Positions 42,586 through 51,888 of a stretch of DNA of 64,000 nucleotides are shown here, piece by piece (within the stretch, counting starts at the first letter, position 1; each line of letters starts with the position of its first letter). The notes beneath the pieces were generated by a model that worked only from the letters and a program-made list of their open reading frames with translations, had not been told where the DNA came from and did not search any database. Both the position numbers and the translations under genes were made by a program. This stretch comes from Stenotrophomonas sp. WZN-1 (GTDB lineage Bacteria > Pseudomonadota > Gammaproteobacteria > Xanthomonadales > Xanthomonadaceae), in the NCBI RefSeq assembly GCF_002192255.1, contig NZ_CP021768.1, positions 316,001 to 380,000 of the forward strand. Direction: 5' to 3'.

Positions 42586-43212
42586 TCAGTCGCGCCGCGA
42601 CTGCAGATAGGCGAACAGCTCCTGGTTGTTCTGCAACCCCAGCTTGCGCTTGGCCTCGGCCTTCTGCCGGCTGATCGTCTTCGGGCTGCGGCCGCAGTGG
42701 ACGGCGATGGCCTTCACCTTCAGCCCGGCGGCCAGGAGGTCCAGCACTTCCTGCTCGCGCGCCGACAGCGCCGCCGGTTCGCGCGCGAACAGCAGGTCGC
42801 GCGCCTCCAGGTGGTGGCGCAGCTGCTGCGAGACGAACACCTGCCCTGCCATGGCCGCGTTCAAGGCCTGTGGCAGCTCGCCGAAATCGGCGCACTTGTC
42901 GACCAGGCCGCTGACACCCTCGCGCAGCAGGCCATCGAGCAGGCCGGGGTGGCGGGCGCCGGTAAGCACCACCACGGGCATGCCCGGGTGGCGTGCGCGC
43001 AGTTCAGCGATTAGTTCCGGGCCATCCGGGCCGGTGCCCGGCATGGAGAGGTCGGTCAGCACCGCGTCGCAGCCGTGGTGCTCGACCAGCTGCAGCAGCT
43101 GGGCGCCGTCGCGCGCGCTGCCGACGACCTCCATCAGGTGGGTCTGCAGCACGATGCGGATGCCGTGCAGGACGACAGGATGGTCGTCGGCGATGATGAT
43201 GCGCGGGTGCAC
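42586..43212 (-). CDS. LuxR/NarL-type response regulator
   Basis: A 208-residue regulator. The receiver has the intact acidic pair (IIIADDHP), phospho-acceptor Asp54 (VLTDLSMPG) and lysine in LVDKCAD. The LuxR helix-turn-helix lies at about residues 145-200 ([20 protein letters not shown]). The GTG start at 43212 has AGGA about 6 bases upstream and gives the normal N-terminus. No kinase is adjacent, so it is an orphan like the regulator at 33478. Both resemble RcsB/BvgA-type regulators. Confidence 0.85.
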   Translation of the reverse strand: MHPRIIIADDHPVVLHGIRIVLQTHLMEVVGSARDGAQLLQLVEHHGCDAVLTDLSMPGTGPDGPELIAELRARHPGMPVVVLTGARHPGLLDGLLREGVSGLVDKCADFGELPQALNAAMAGQVFVSQQLRHHLEARDLLFAREPAALSAREQEVLDLLAAGLKVKAIAVHCGRSPKTISRQKAEAKRKLGLQNNQELFAYLQSRRD

Positions 43213-43438
43213 GCGGGATCCTCGAAAAGCGAAACGGCACACCTGCGGTGGCCACTGACGATTCTGCAAACGTGGCCGGCCTACAGGTATAGGAAAGTTC
43301 CGAATCGCAGTGGCTTGAACCCCGGAAGCGCTGTGGTGCAAGTCCCATCTGCTGATAGCCGCCCGCTATGTGCGCTGTGCACCGGGACATTACCGACCAT
43401 CGGGTAAGCTAATGCCCTCGTTTGCACAGGAATTCCAG

Positions 43439-44701
43439 GTGGCTGACTCCCCCAACGCTTCCCCCGCGCCCGGCCGCGCGCTGGAAGGCCAGAAACTGTT
43501 GTTGTGCGTCGGAGGCGGGATCGCGGCCTACAAGGCCCTGGAACTGGTGCGACGCCTGCGCGACGCGGGCGCCCAGGTGCAGGTGGCGATGACCGCCGGC
43601 GCCCAGCAGTTCGTCACCCCCCTCAGCTTCCAGGCCCTATCCGGGCAGCCGACCCGCACCACGCTGTGGGACAGCGCCGCCGAACAGGCCATGGGCCACA
43701 TCGAGCTGGCCCGCTGGGCCGACCGCATCGTGGTCGCGCCGGGAACGGCCGATCTGCTGGCCCGGCTGGCCCAGGGCCACGCCGATGACCTGGTCAGCAC
43801 GCTCTGCCTGGCCAGCACCGCACCGCTGACGATCTGCCCGGCGATGAACCACCGCATGTGGCTGCATCCGGCCACCCAGGCCAACATCGCCCTGCTGCGC
43901 CAGCGCGGCGCGCAGGTGATCGGCCCGGTCGACGGCCCGCTGGCCGAGGGTGAATCCGGTCCCGGCCGGCTGGCCGAACCCGGCGACATCGTGGCTGCGC
44001 TGGCGGCCAATGGCGGCGCCGCTGCGACGGTTGCCGCGCCGGAAACCCGCGCCCTGCAAGGGCTGCGCCTGCTGATCAGTGCCGGCCCGACGTACGAAGA
44101 CATCGATCCGGTGCGTTACGTCGGCAACCGCAGCAGCGGCAAGATGGGCTTTGCCCTGGCCGCCGCTGCTGCCGCGCTGGGCGCGCAGGTGGTGCTGGTC
44201 AGCGGTCCGGTACAGCTGCCGACGCCGCCGGGCGTGCAGCGCATCGACGTGCGCTCGGCCGCGCAGATGCGCGATGCCGTACTGAAGTCGCTGCCCGCCG
44301 ACATCTATATCGGTGCCGCCGCGGTGTCCGACTACACGCCGCGGCAGGTCGCCGCGCAGAAGCTGAAGAAGACCGCCGACAGCCAGTCGCTGGTGATCGA
44401 GCTGGTGCGCACGCCGGACATCCTCGCCGAAGTCGCTGCACAGACGCAGTCGCTGAAGCTGGTGGTCGGCTTCGCCGCCGAGACCCACGACGTGGAGAAA
44501 TACGCACGCGGCAAGCTGGTCGACAAGCGCCTGGACCTGGTGATCGCCAACCAGGTCGGCATCAGCGGCGGTGGTTTCGAGAGTGACAACAATGCCGCCA
44601 CTGCCTTCTGGCAGGACGGTGAACAGGTATTCCCGGCCACCTCCAAGCGCGAGCTGGCCGAACAACTGCTGGCGCTGATCGCGCGGAGACTCCAGGCATG
44701 A
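43439..44701 (+). CDS. coaBC: bifunctional CoaBC (phosphopantothenoylcysteine synthetase/decarboxylase)
   Basis: A 420-residue two-domain enzyme of coenzyme A synthesis. The CoaC flavoprotein (about 15-195) has [11 protein letters not shown], the catalytic His87 (GHIEL) and PAMNHRMW (134-141). The CoaB domain (about 205-415) joins cysteine to 4'-phosphopantothenate ([21 protein letters not shown]; later KLKK). The substrate-clamp loop reads [11 protein letters not shown], with Glu170 where E. coli has its active Cys158. GTG at 43439 has AGGA 7 bases upstream; ATG at 43412 is less likely. The dut ATG overlaps the stop by 4 bp. Confidence 0.94.
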   Translation: MADSPNASPAPGRALEGQKLLLCVGGGIAAYKALELVRRLRDAGAQVQVAMTAGAQQFVTPLSFQALSGQPTRTTLWDSAAEQAMGHIELARWADRIVVAPGTADLLARLAQGHADDLVSTLCLASTAPLTICPAMNHRMWLHPATQANIALLRQRGAQVIGPVDGPLAEGESGPGRLAEPGDIVAALAANGGAAATVAAPETRALQGLRLLISAGPTYEDIDPVRYVGNRSSGKMGFALAAAAAALGAQVVLVSGPVQLPTPPGVQRIDVRSAAQMRDAVLKSLPADIYIGAAAVSDYTPRQVAAQKLKKTADSQSLVIELVRTPDILAEVAAQTQSLKLVVGFAAETHDVEKYARGKLVDKRLDLVIANQVGISGGGFESDNNAATAFWQDGEQVFPATSKRELAEQLLALIARRLQA

Positions 44702-45171
44702 CCCAGGCCCCCCTTTCCCACCCGCTGCAGGTCAAGCTGCTCGATCCGCGCTTCGGCGACAGCTGGCCGCTGCCGGCGTACGCCACCGAGGCCAGCGCGG
44801 GCATGGACCTGCGCGCGGCGCTGGATACCGCGCTGACCCTGCAGCCGGGCGACACCGCGCTGGTGCCCAGCGGCCTGGCCATCCACATTGCCGACCCGAA
44901 CCTGTGCGCGGTGATCCTGCCGCGTTCCGGGCTGGGCCATCGGCATGGCATCGTGCTGGGCAACGGCACCGGCCTGATCGATGCCGACTACCAGGGGCCG
45001 CTGCTGATCAGCGTCTGGAACCGTGGCCGCGAAGCCTTCACCATCGAGCCGGGCGATCGTATCGCCCAGCTGGTGGTGGTTCCGATCGCCCGCGTGAGCC
45101 TGCAGGTGGTGGATACTTTCACCGACAGCGTGCGGGGCGCGGGTGGATTCGGCCATACCGGGGTGCGTTGA
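44698..45171 (+). CDS. dut: dUTPase
   Basis: A 157-residue trimeric dUTP pyrophosphatase that keeps uracil out of DNA and supplies dUMP for thymidylate. The five motifs are visible: [11 protein letters not shown] (I), LPRSGLG (II), GLIDADYQG (III), GDRIAQLV (IV) and [10 protein letters not shown] (V). The ATG overlaps the coaBC stop, and algC follows after 12 bp. The coaBC-dut-algC order is the same as in Pseudomonas. Confidence 0.96.
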   Translation: MTQAPLSHPLQVKLLDPRFGDSWPLPAYATEASAGMDLRAALDTALTLQPGDTALVPSGLAIHIADPNLCAVILPRSGLGHRHGIVLGNGTGLIDADYQGPLLISVWNRGREAFTIEPGDRIAQLVVVPIARVSLQVVDTFTDSVRGAGGFGHTGVR

Positions 45172-45183
45172 CAGGGGACATCG

Positions 45184-47532
45184 ATGAGCGGCATCGGGGA
45201 AGGACAGCGGGGACGGTCGTTGGGTCGCAGTGCACCTCTACTGGGGGTGTTGTTGATCCTGTTGGCCGGCTGGTTCGGATGGAGCGCGGTGCAGCAATGG
45301 CGGCAGGAGGCCAACGGGCAGGCGCTGGAAGAGGCGCGTGACCAGGCCGTGCAGGGCCTGCAGCAGGCTGCTGCGGGCCAGTTGCAGCAGCTGCAGCAGC
45401 AGTTGAAGAACGATCGCGTGCAGCAGGCGCTGCAGGCCGGCGATGCCGCTGCAGCGGCGCTGGCCGTTCGCGAGAGCTGGACCGGGGTCGAGCAGGTCGA
45501 AGTGCTGACGGCCGATCTGGCCAACGCCTATGCCGATCCGGCCACTTTCGGGTATGCCCGCCTGGCGCTGCTGGAAGCGGCGCTGGCTGAGGCCAAGCCA
45601 AGCCTGCGCGTGGTCCGCGACGGCGGCGGCAACCGCCTGGGCCTGGCCGCGCCGGTGCAGCTGGGCAGCCTGGGGCCGGCCGTCGTCTATGTCCGCCAAC
45701 CGCTGCTGCGGCTGACCTCGCCGCTGGACCAGGTGCGCGCGCCGTCCGCCGGCTTCCTTGGCCTGCGCCAGGGTGGGTTCGATCTGGTCACCCAGGGCGA
45801 CGCGGGCCTGGCCGAAAGTGCGGAAGCCCTGGCGCGCCCGGTTGCTGGTACACCGCTGCGGCTGGTCGCGTCGGTGCCGAATGTCGAAGCCGGTCCGCTC
45901 GGCCTGGGCGCACTGGCCAGCGCCATTGTTGCGTTGCTGCTGGCGTTCATTGCCGTGTTGCTGGTGGTGGGGCGCGGCCGACTGCCGAAGTCGCTGCCGC
46001 TGCCACGCCGCGCCACCGCGTCCGAGGCCGACCATGGCCCGACCCTGAGCGAGAGCCTGCAGCAGGCGCCGCCACCGGTGGCCGCCGTGGCCAGCAGTGG
46101 CGATGCCACGCCACCGCCGCCACCGCCGGTGCCGGCCGAAGAACTGGCTGCCGGTATTTTCCGTGCCTACGACATCCGCGGCGTGGTAGGCAGCGAACTG
46201 ACACCGAAGACTGCGGCGCTGATCGGCCAGGCCATCGGCACCGTGGCGTTGGAGCAGGGGCTGCGCGAGGTGGTGATCGGTCGCGATGGCCGCCTGTCCG
46301 GGCCCGAGCTTACCGCCGGGCTGGCCGAAGGCCTGCGCCGTGCCGGCTGCGCGGTGATCGACATCGGCCTGGCGCCGACCCCGCTCGTGTACTACGCCGC
46401 CTTCCATCTGCGTACCGGTACCTGCGTGGCGGTCACCGGCAGCCACAACCCACCCGAATACAACGGCTTCAAGGTGGTCATCGGCGGCGAGACGCTGTCC
46501 GGCGATGCCATCACCGATCTCTACCAGCGCATTGTCGAGGGCCGCCTGGTGCAGGCCGCCGAGCCGGGTGACTACCAGCAGCGCGATGTCAGTGCCGACT
46601 ACATCCAGCGCATCGCCGATGACGTGCAGCTGGACCGTCCGCTGAAGGTCGTGGCCGATGCCGGCAATGGCGTGGCCGGCGCACTGGCGCCGCAGCTGCT
46701 GGAAGCGATCGGCGCCGACGTCATCCCGCTGTACTGCGACGTCGACGGCACCTTCCCGAATCATCACCCCGATCCGAGCGAGCCGGCCAACCTGGAAGAC
46801 CTGGTGCAGACGGTCAAGCGCTTCGGCGCCGACCTCGGCGTGGCGTTCGATGGCGACGGCGACCGGCTGGGCGTGGTCACCGGCGAAGGCAGGATCATCT
46901 ACGCCGATCGCCTGCTGATGCTGTTCGCTGCCGATGTGCTGATGCGCAATCCGGGCGCGATGGTGATCTACGACGTGAAGTGCACCGGCAAGCTGTCCGA
47001 CCACGTGCTGCGCAACGGTGGCAGCCCGCTCATGTGGAAGACCGGGCATTCGCTGATGAAGGCGAAGATGCGCGAGACCGATGCCGAGCTGGCCGGTGAG
47101 ATGAGCGGCCACTTCTTCTTCAAGGAACGCTGGTTCGGTTTCGATGACGGCCTGTACGCCGCTGCGCGCCTGCTGGAGATCCTGGCCCAGCGCGAGGAAA
47201 CCCCGGACGAAGTGCTGGGCGAACTACCGGAAATGGTCGCCACGCCGGAACTGAAGGTGCCGGTGGCCGAAGGCACGCCGCATGCGCTGGTGGCGATGCT
47301 GGTGGCGGCGGCGCAGTCGCCGGACAACCCGTATGTGGGGGGCCGCCTGTCGACCATCGATGGCCTGCGCGTGGACTTCGCCGATGGCTGGGGCCTGGTG
47401 CGTGCCTCCAACACCACGCCGGTGCTGGTGCTGCGGTTCGAAGGCAACGACGAGGCCGCACTGGAGCGCATCAAGGCACTGTTCCGCAGCCAGCTGCACC
47501 CGGTGCTGGGCGACACCCCGCTGGGGTTCTGA
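45184..47532 (+). CDS. algC: phosphomannomutase/phosphoglucomutase with membrane-bound N-terminal extension
   Basis: A 782-residue AlgC-type mutase. The enzyme occupies about residues 320-780: phosphoserine Ser420 (TGSHNPP), the metal loop DGDGDR (556-561), sugar loop GEMSGH (638-643) and the phosphate-site motif RASNTTPVLVLRFE. It interconverts mannose- or glucose-6-P and 1-P for LPS, exopolysaccharide and dTDP-rhamnose. The first 320 residues form an extra unit: a helix (about 18-36), a Gln-rich coiled coil (about 42-85), a periplasmic-like domain, a second helix (about 240-262) and a Pro-rich linker. Similar extensions exist in some Pseudomonas AlgC proteins. It follows dut by 12 bp. Confidence 0.92.
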   Translation: MSGIGEGQRGRSLGRSAPLLGVLLILLAGWFGWSAVQQWRQEANGQALEEARDQAVQGLQQAAAGQLQQLQQQLKNDRVQQALQAGDAAAAALAVRESWTGVEQVEVLTADLANAYADPATFGYARLALLEAALAEAKPSLRVVRDGGGNRLGLAAPVQLGSLGPAVVYVRQPLLRLTSPLDQVRAPSAGFLGLRQGGFDLVTQGDAGLAESAEALARPVAGTPLRLVASVPNVEAGPLGLGALASAIVALLLAFIAVLLVVGRGRLPKSLPLPRRATASEADHGPTLSESLQQAPPPVAAVASSGDATPPPPPPVPAEELAAGIFRAYDIRGVVGSELTPKTAALIGQAIGTVALEQGLREVVIGRDGRLSGPELTAGLAEGLRRAGCAVIDIGLAPTPLVYYAAFHLRTGTCVAVTGSHNPPEYNGFKVVIGGETLSGDAITDLYQRIVEGRLVQAAEPGDYQQRDVSADYIQRIADDVQLDRPLKVVADAGNGVAGALAPQLLEAIGADVIPLYCDVDGTFPNHHPDPSEPANLEDLVQTVKRFGADLGVAFDGDGDRLGVVTGEGRIIYADRLLMLFAADVLMRNPGAMVIYDVKCTGKLSDHVLRNGGSPLMWKTGHSLMKAKMRETDAELAGEMSGHFFFKERWFGFDDGLYAAARLLEILAQREETPDEVLGELPEMVATPELKVPVAEGTPHALVAMLVAAAQSPDNPYVGGRLSTIDGLRVDFADGWGLVRASNTTPVLVLRFEGNDEAALERIKALFRSQLHPVLGDTPLGF

Positions 47533-47558
47533 GGTGGGGCCGGGCAGCGCCCGGCACC
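47533..47558. repeat. REP-like hairpin after algC
   Basis: GCCGGGC-AGC-GCCCGGC, a 7-bp stem extended by GGTG/CACC, directly after the algC stop. There is no T-run; it resembles the GC-rich REP cores elsewhere in this window. Confidence 0.6.
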
Positions 47559-47608
47559 CGCCGAAGCAAGAGGCAACAGCAACATCAAATGCGGGCTATC
47601 CGCGGGAT

Positions 47609-47710
47609 GATGGGGCGGTGTCGGAGTGCGGGGACGCCGCAAGTACGTCCGTGCAGGCTTGGCAGCCGCATCCATGCGGCTGACACCCCGCACTCCGACA
47701 CCGCCCCATC
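47609..47710. repeat. large hairpin with 25-bp perfect arms
   Basis: The arms 47609-47633 and 47686-47710 are exact inverted copies (GATGGGGCGGTGTCGGAGTG and its complement, plus five more bases). The 52-bp interior holds a second stem, CAGCCGCAT-CC-ATGCGGCTG. It lies between algC and kdpE, which converge. It may form a double terminator or be a dispersed repeat. Confidence 0.8.
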
Positions 47711-47734
47711 CCTGACAATTTCCTGGAGCTGTTG

Positions 47735-47830
47735 GTAGGTGTCGACCTTGGTCGACACAGTAGATCCACGCCATGCGTGGATGCTCTTCCGAATTTGCTT
47801 TGGTGGGTGCCGACGGTTGGTCGGCATACC
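47735..47830. repeat. cluster of three SMAG-type stem-loops
   Basis: GTAG-GTGTCGACC-TT-GGTCGACAC (47735-47758), GTAG-ATCCACGCCATGCGTGGAT (47760-47782) and GGGTGCCGACGGTTGGTCGG with trailing CATACC (47804-47830). The last ends two bases from the kdpE stop codon. Confidence 0.8.
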
Positions 47831-47831
47831 C

Positions 47832-48545
47832 TCACCCCTTGAACCGCAAGCCCACGCCCGGTTCGGTGAACAGGTAGCGCGAATCCAGCGCTGAATCGCC
47901 CAGCTTGTGCCGCAGCTTGCCGACCAGGATGCGCAGGTAGTGGGTGTCGTGCTGGTGGGTCGGGCCCCAGATCTCCTGCAGGATCTGGGGCTGGGTCACC
48001 ACCCGCCCGGCGTTGCGCAGCAGCAGCGACAGCAGCGCGTACTCCTTGCGGGTCAATGCAACCGGCTCGCCATCCAGCGCCACCTCACGGCGCACCAGGT
48101 CCACATGCAGATGGCCATCGTCGAATACCGGCGGCGTGCCATCACTGGGCACGCTACGCGTGCGCAGCAGCGCCCGCACCCGCGCCATCAGTTCCTGCGT
48201 GCCGAACGGCTTGGTCACGTAGTCGTTGGCGCCGGTGTCCAGTGCGCGCACCTTCTCGGCCTCTCCCGCACGCACGGTCAGCATGATCACCGGCACCTGG
48301 CTCCACTGCCGCAGCTGTTCCAGCACCTCGTGGCCTTCCATGTCTGGCAGGCCGATATCCAGGATCACCAGATCCATGTCCTCGCTGGCGGCCAGCTGCA
48401 GGCCTTCCTGGCCGGTGGCGGCCTGCCGCACCTGGTAGCCCTGCGCGCGCAGGCTGATGTCCAGGAACCGGCGGATCTGGGTTTCATCATCGATCACCAG
48501 CACGCGCGCGGCCGGTACGCTGGCATCAATCGGGGTCGGGCTCAT
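47832..48545 (-). CDS. kdpE: response regulator KdpE
   Basis: A 237-residue OmpR/PhoB-type regulator of the Kdp potassium system. The receiver has the acidic pair in VIDDETQ, Asp63 (VILDIGLPD) and lysine in VTKPFG; the winged-helix domain follows (about 135-235; TRKEYALLSLLLRNAGRVVTQ region, ending in GVGLRFKG). Its start overlaps the end of kdpD by 20 bp, so it is translationally coupled to its kinase. It activates kdpFABC when K+ is low or turgor drops. Confidence 0.94.
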   Translation of the reverse strand: MSPTPIDASVPAARVLVIDDETQIRRFLDISLRAQGYQVRQAATGQEGLQLAASEDMDLVILDIGLPDMEGHEVLEQLRQWSQVPVIMLTVRAGEAEKVRALDTGANDYVTKPFGTQELMARVRALLRTRSVPSDGTPPVFDDGHLHVDLVRREVALDGEPVALTRKEYALLSLLLRNAGRVVTQPQILQEIWGPTHQHDTHYLRILVGKLRHKLGDSALDSRYLFTEPGVGLRFKG

Positions 48546-51210
48546 CGTGGGAGGCTGGCTTGAGCAGGGGCAGGGTGATGCGGATCAGGGTACCGCGACC
48601 GTCGCGCCCGGGCAGCGCCTGCACGCTGCCACCATGCGCACCGATCATGCCCTGGCAGATGGTCAGGCCCAGGCCGGTGCCGTGGCGACCGCGGTCGCCG
48701 CGCTCGACGCTGTAGAACATGTCGAAGATGCGCGCACGCTCGTCGTCGGGAATGCCGGGGCCGGCATCGATCACGTCGATGCGCAGCTGGCCGTCCAGTT
48801 CACGCGCCTGTACCTGCACCGCGGCGTCGGGCGGCGAGAACTTGGCCGCGTTCTCCATCACGTTGAACACGGCTTGTTCGACCAGTGCCGGGTGTACCCA
48901 GATCGGCGCCAGCGTGGACGGAATGTCCAGCTCCAGCCGCACCTTGGGCTGGTAGCGCTGCAGGCGCCGCGCGGCCGAGCCGATCAGCTCGTCCACGCCG
49001 ATCCAGTCGCGGTTGATCTTCAGCCCTTCGTGGCCGAGCCGGGTCATGTCCAGCAGGTTCTGGATGTAGCGGTCCAGCCGTTCGCCCTCGACCAGGATGG
49101 TGTCCAGCAGGGCACGGCGATCAGCCGTATCCATCGCCGCACCGTAGCTGGCCAGGCTGTCGGCCGAACCGATCATCGCCGCCAGTGGCGAGCGCAGGTC
49201 GTGCGACACCGAGGAGAGCAGCGCCGAGCGCAGTCGCTCGGTCTCGTTGCTGACGTGCGCCTGCTCCAGTTCGGCCACCAGCCGCGTGCGCAGCGCGGCC
49301 TGGGCGATGTCGTCGACCATCGCTTCGGCCAGCTGCCGCTGTTCGGGCAGCAGGCGCGCCTGTGCGCCAGGCAGGTACAGGCCGGCCACGCCGATCGCGC
49401 GGTCTTCGCCATCCAGCAGCGGCAGGAACCACCACTGCGCACCGGCCAGGGTGTCGGTGAAGCGGCCACTGGGCTGGCCGTGGCGCAGCGCCCAGTCGGC
49501 GGCAGCCAGGTCGGTATCGCCGGGTAGGCTGCGGCCACCGGCGGCAGTGTCCGCGCCGATCCGCAGCCAGGCCGGCACATCCATCGCCTGCTCCAAGGCA
49601 TGCCGACCCGCCTGTGCCACCTCGCCGTTGCCAGCGGCGCTGGCCAGCTGACGGCCCAGCTGCTGGCGCGCACGTGCATGGCGGTTGGCCGCACGCAGCG
49701 CGATCACCTGCATGCGCAGGCGCGAAGCCAGGCGCCCCGCTACCAGTGCAGCGGCCAGGAACAGGAACACGGTGATCACGCCCTGGCGTGCGCCGATGGC
49801 GAAGGTGAAGCGGGGTGCGATGAACAGGAAGTTGTAGGCGAGGAAACACAGGATCGCCGCCATCACCGCCACGCTGGCGCGCGTGCGCGCGGCCACCACT
49901 ACCACCGCCACGATGAACACCATCGACAGGTCGGCCATGCCCACCCAGCGCTCGGCCAGCCACGCCACTGCGCAGGCCAGTGCGGTGGCGATCAGCGCCT
50001 GCGCCGGCTCGTAGCTGATACCGCGCACCGGCGGCAGCAGGCCCTCGCGGCGCGAGCGCGCACGTGCCTGCGGGGTGCTGATGATGGTGATCTCGTAATG
50101 TGCACCGCGCTGTATCAGCTGCTGGGTCAGGGTGCGGTTGAACATCCGCGCCAGCGGCCGTTCACGGGTCCGGCCCAGTACCAGGGTCGATACGCCGTTG
50201 TGTGCGGCATGGTCGAGCAGGGCATCGGCGATGCTCGATCCGTGCAGCAGTTCGGCGTCGCCGCCCAGCCGTCGTGCCAGTGCAAAGGCCGCATCGATTT
50301 CGCGCCGGGTCGCCTCGTCCTGGCGCCGGCCCTGCACGGTCACTACCGTCCACGGCGCATCGCGGCGCTCGGCGATGCGTCGCGCCACCCGCACCAGGTA
50401 TTCGCTCTGGCCGCCGCCATCAATGGCCACCAGCACGCCACGCCGCAGCGGCAGGTTGCTCTCGCCGCGTGCCGCCCGTGCTTCGCGCAGGCTGCTGTCG
50501 ACGCGGTCGGCGGCTTCCTGCATGGCCAGCTCGCGCAGCGCGGTCAGGTTGGCCGGCGAGAAGAACGCCTGCAGGGCCTGCGCGGCCTGTTCCGGCACAT
50601 ACACCTTGCCCTGCTGCAGACGCGCGATCAGTTCGCGCGGCGGCAGGTCGACCAGCACGATGTCGTGCAGGCGGTCGAGCACGCCGTCCGGCACGGTCTC
50701 GCTGACGCGCACGCCGGTGATCCGCATCACCACGTCGTTGAGGCTTTCCAGATGCTGGATGTTGACCGTGGTCCAGACGTCGATGCCGGCATCCAGCAGC
50801 TCCATCACATCCTGCCAGCGCCGCTCATGGCGGCTGCCGGGCGCATTGCGATGGGCCAGTTCGTCCACCAGCACCAGCGCCGGATGCCGTGCCAGCACGG
50901 CATCCAGGTCCATCTCCTGCAGGGTGTGGCCGTGGTAGGCCACTTCCTTCAGCGACAGTTGCGGCAGGCCTTCCAGCAGCGCCTGGGTATCGGCACGACC
51001 ATGGGTTTCCACCAGCCCCACCACCAGATCAACGCCGCGGCGCAGCTGTTCCTGCGCGCGGGTCAGCATGGTGTAGGTCTTGCCCACGCCCGGCGCCGCG
51101 CCAAGGAATACGGTCAGCTTGCCGCCGGCTTCGCGTTGCAGGCCTTCGACCAGGGCATCGGCCTGGCGGGTTCGTGCATCAGTCATGGGGGCCGCTGTCA
51201 TGGCCGCCAT
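48526..51210 (-). CDS. kdpD: sensor histidine kinase KdpD
   Basis: An 894-residue kinase. The N-terminal KdpD domain has Walker A FLGAAPGVGKTYTML (about 34-48) and LVDELAHRNAPGS; a USP-like domain follows (about 245-370). Four closely spaced helices (about 400-500) and a GAF-like segment lead to the HisKA box SSVSHDLRSPL with His670 and a HATPase domain (ENAAKFSPP, DAGPGIP, GTGLGL). It senses K+ limitation and phosphorylates KdpE. Starts at 51210, 51201 or 51186 are all possible; none has a clear ribosome site. It begins 27 bp after kdpC. Confidence 0.93.
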   Translation of the reverse strand: MAAMTAAPMTDARTRQADALVEGLQREAGGKLTVFLGAAPGVGKTYTMLTRAQEQLRRGVDLVVGLVETHGRADTQALLEGLPQLSLKEVAYHGHTLQEMDLDAVLARHPALVLVDELAHRNAPGSRHERRWQDVMELLDAGIDVWTTVNIQHLESLNDVVMRITGVRVSETVPDGVLDRLHDIVLVDLPPRELIARLQQGKVYVPEQAAQALQAFFSPANLTALRELAMQEAADRVDSSLREARAARGESNLPLRRGVLVAIDGGGQSEYLVRVARRIAERRDAPWTVVTVQGRRQDEATRREIDAAFALARRLGGDAELLHGSSIADALLDHAAHNGVSTLVLGRTRERPLARMFNRTLTQQLIQRGAHYEITIISTPQARARSRREGLLPPVRGISYEPAQALIATALACAVAWLAERWVGMADLSMVFIVAVVVVAARTRASVAVMAAILCFLAYNFLFIAPRFTFAIGARQGVITVFLFLAAALVAGRLASRLRMQVIALRAANRHARARQQLGRQLASAAGNGEVAQAGRHALEQAMDVPAWLRIGADTAAGGRSLPGDTDLAAADWALRHGQPSGRFTDTLAGAQWWFLPLLDGEDRAIGVAGLYLPGAQARLLPEQRQLAEAMVDDIAQAALRTRLVAELEQAHVSNETERLRSALLSSVSHDLRSPLAAMIGSADSLASYGAAMDTADRRALLDTILVEGERLDRYIQNLLDMTRLGHEGLKINRDWIGVDELIGSAARRLQRYQPKVRLELDIPSTLAPIWVHPALVEQAVFNVMENAAKFSPPDAAVQVQARELDGQLRIDVIDAGPGIPDDERARIFDMFYSVERGDRGRHGTGLGLTICQGMIGAHGGSVQALPGRDGRGTLIRITLPLLKPASHDEPDPD

Positions 51211-51237
51211 TGTGCGCGCAGCCGATGCAGGCCGGCA

Positions 51238-51888
51238 TCACGGCACCTTGGCCGCATGGTCCAGCGCGAAGTTCAGCGTCACCACGTTCACCCGCGGCTG
51301 GCCGAACAGGCCCCACTGGCGTCCTTCGGTGTGCGCCTGCACGAGGGCCTGCACGCGCTCCACCGGCAGGCCACGGGCACGTGCCACGCGTGCCACCTGC
51401 AGCTGCGCCGCCGCCAGCGACAGCTGTGGATCCAGTCCGCCGGCGGACTGGGTGACCAGGTCCGCTGGCACCTGTGCCGGGGTGACACCTTCGCGTGCGG
51501 CCACTACAGCCGTGCTGGCCGCAACACGCTCGGCCAGGGCCGGGTTGCTGCGCGCCATGTTGGAACCGGCCGCGGCCATCGGGTCGTAGTTGGCTGCCGA
51601 CGGACGTGCCTGGAAGTAGCCGTCACCGGTGAACGGCTGCGACAACCATGCCGAGCCGCGCACCTGGCCGCTGCCATCGCGCAGCAGGCTGCCTTCGGCC
51701 TGGGTGGGGTAGGCCAGGCCGGCGAAACCGGTGGCGATGCCGGCGTAGACCGCGCCGGCCAGCAGCAGGGTGGCCAGGCCCAGGCCGATCGCCGGGCGCC
51801 AGCTGGCGCCATCCTGCAGGCTGGCCACGCGGGCCTCGGCTTTCGCTTCGCGGGACAGGGAGGTGGAGGTGGAAGCAGAACGGTTCAT
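51238..51888 (-). CDS. kdpC: K+-transporting ATPase subunit C
   Basis: A 216-residue KdpC subunit that stabilises the KdpFABC complex. One helix ([19 protein letters not shown], about 32-50) is followed by a periplasmic domain with [20 protein letters not shown] and [13 protein letters not shown], both family hallmarks. The cytoplasmic N-terminus of about 30 residues is longer than in E. coli. It overlaps the end of kdpB by 4 bp. Confidence 0.95.
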   Translation of the reverse strand: MNRSASTSTSLSREAKAEARVASLQDGASWRPAIGLGLATLLLAGAVYAGIATGFAGLAYPTQAEGSLLRDGSGQVRGSAWLSQPFTGDGYFQARPSAANYDPMAAAGSNMARSNPALAERVAASTAVVAAREGVTPAQVPADLVTQSAGGLDPQLSLAAAQLQVARVARARGLPVERVQALVQAHTEGRQWGLFGQPRVNVVTLNFALDHAAKVP

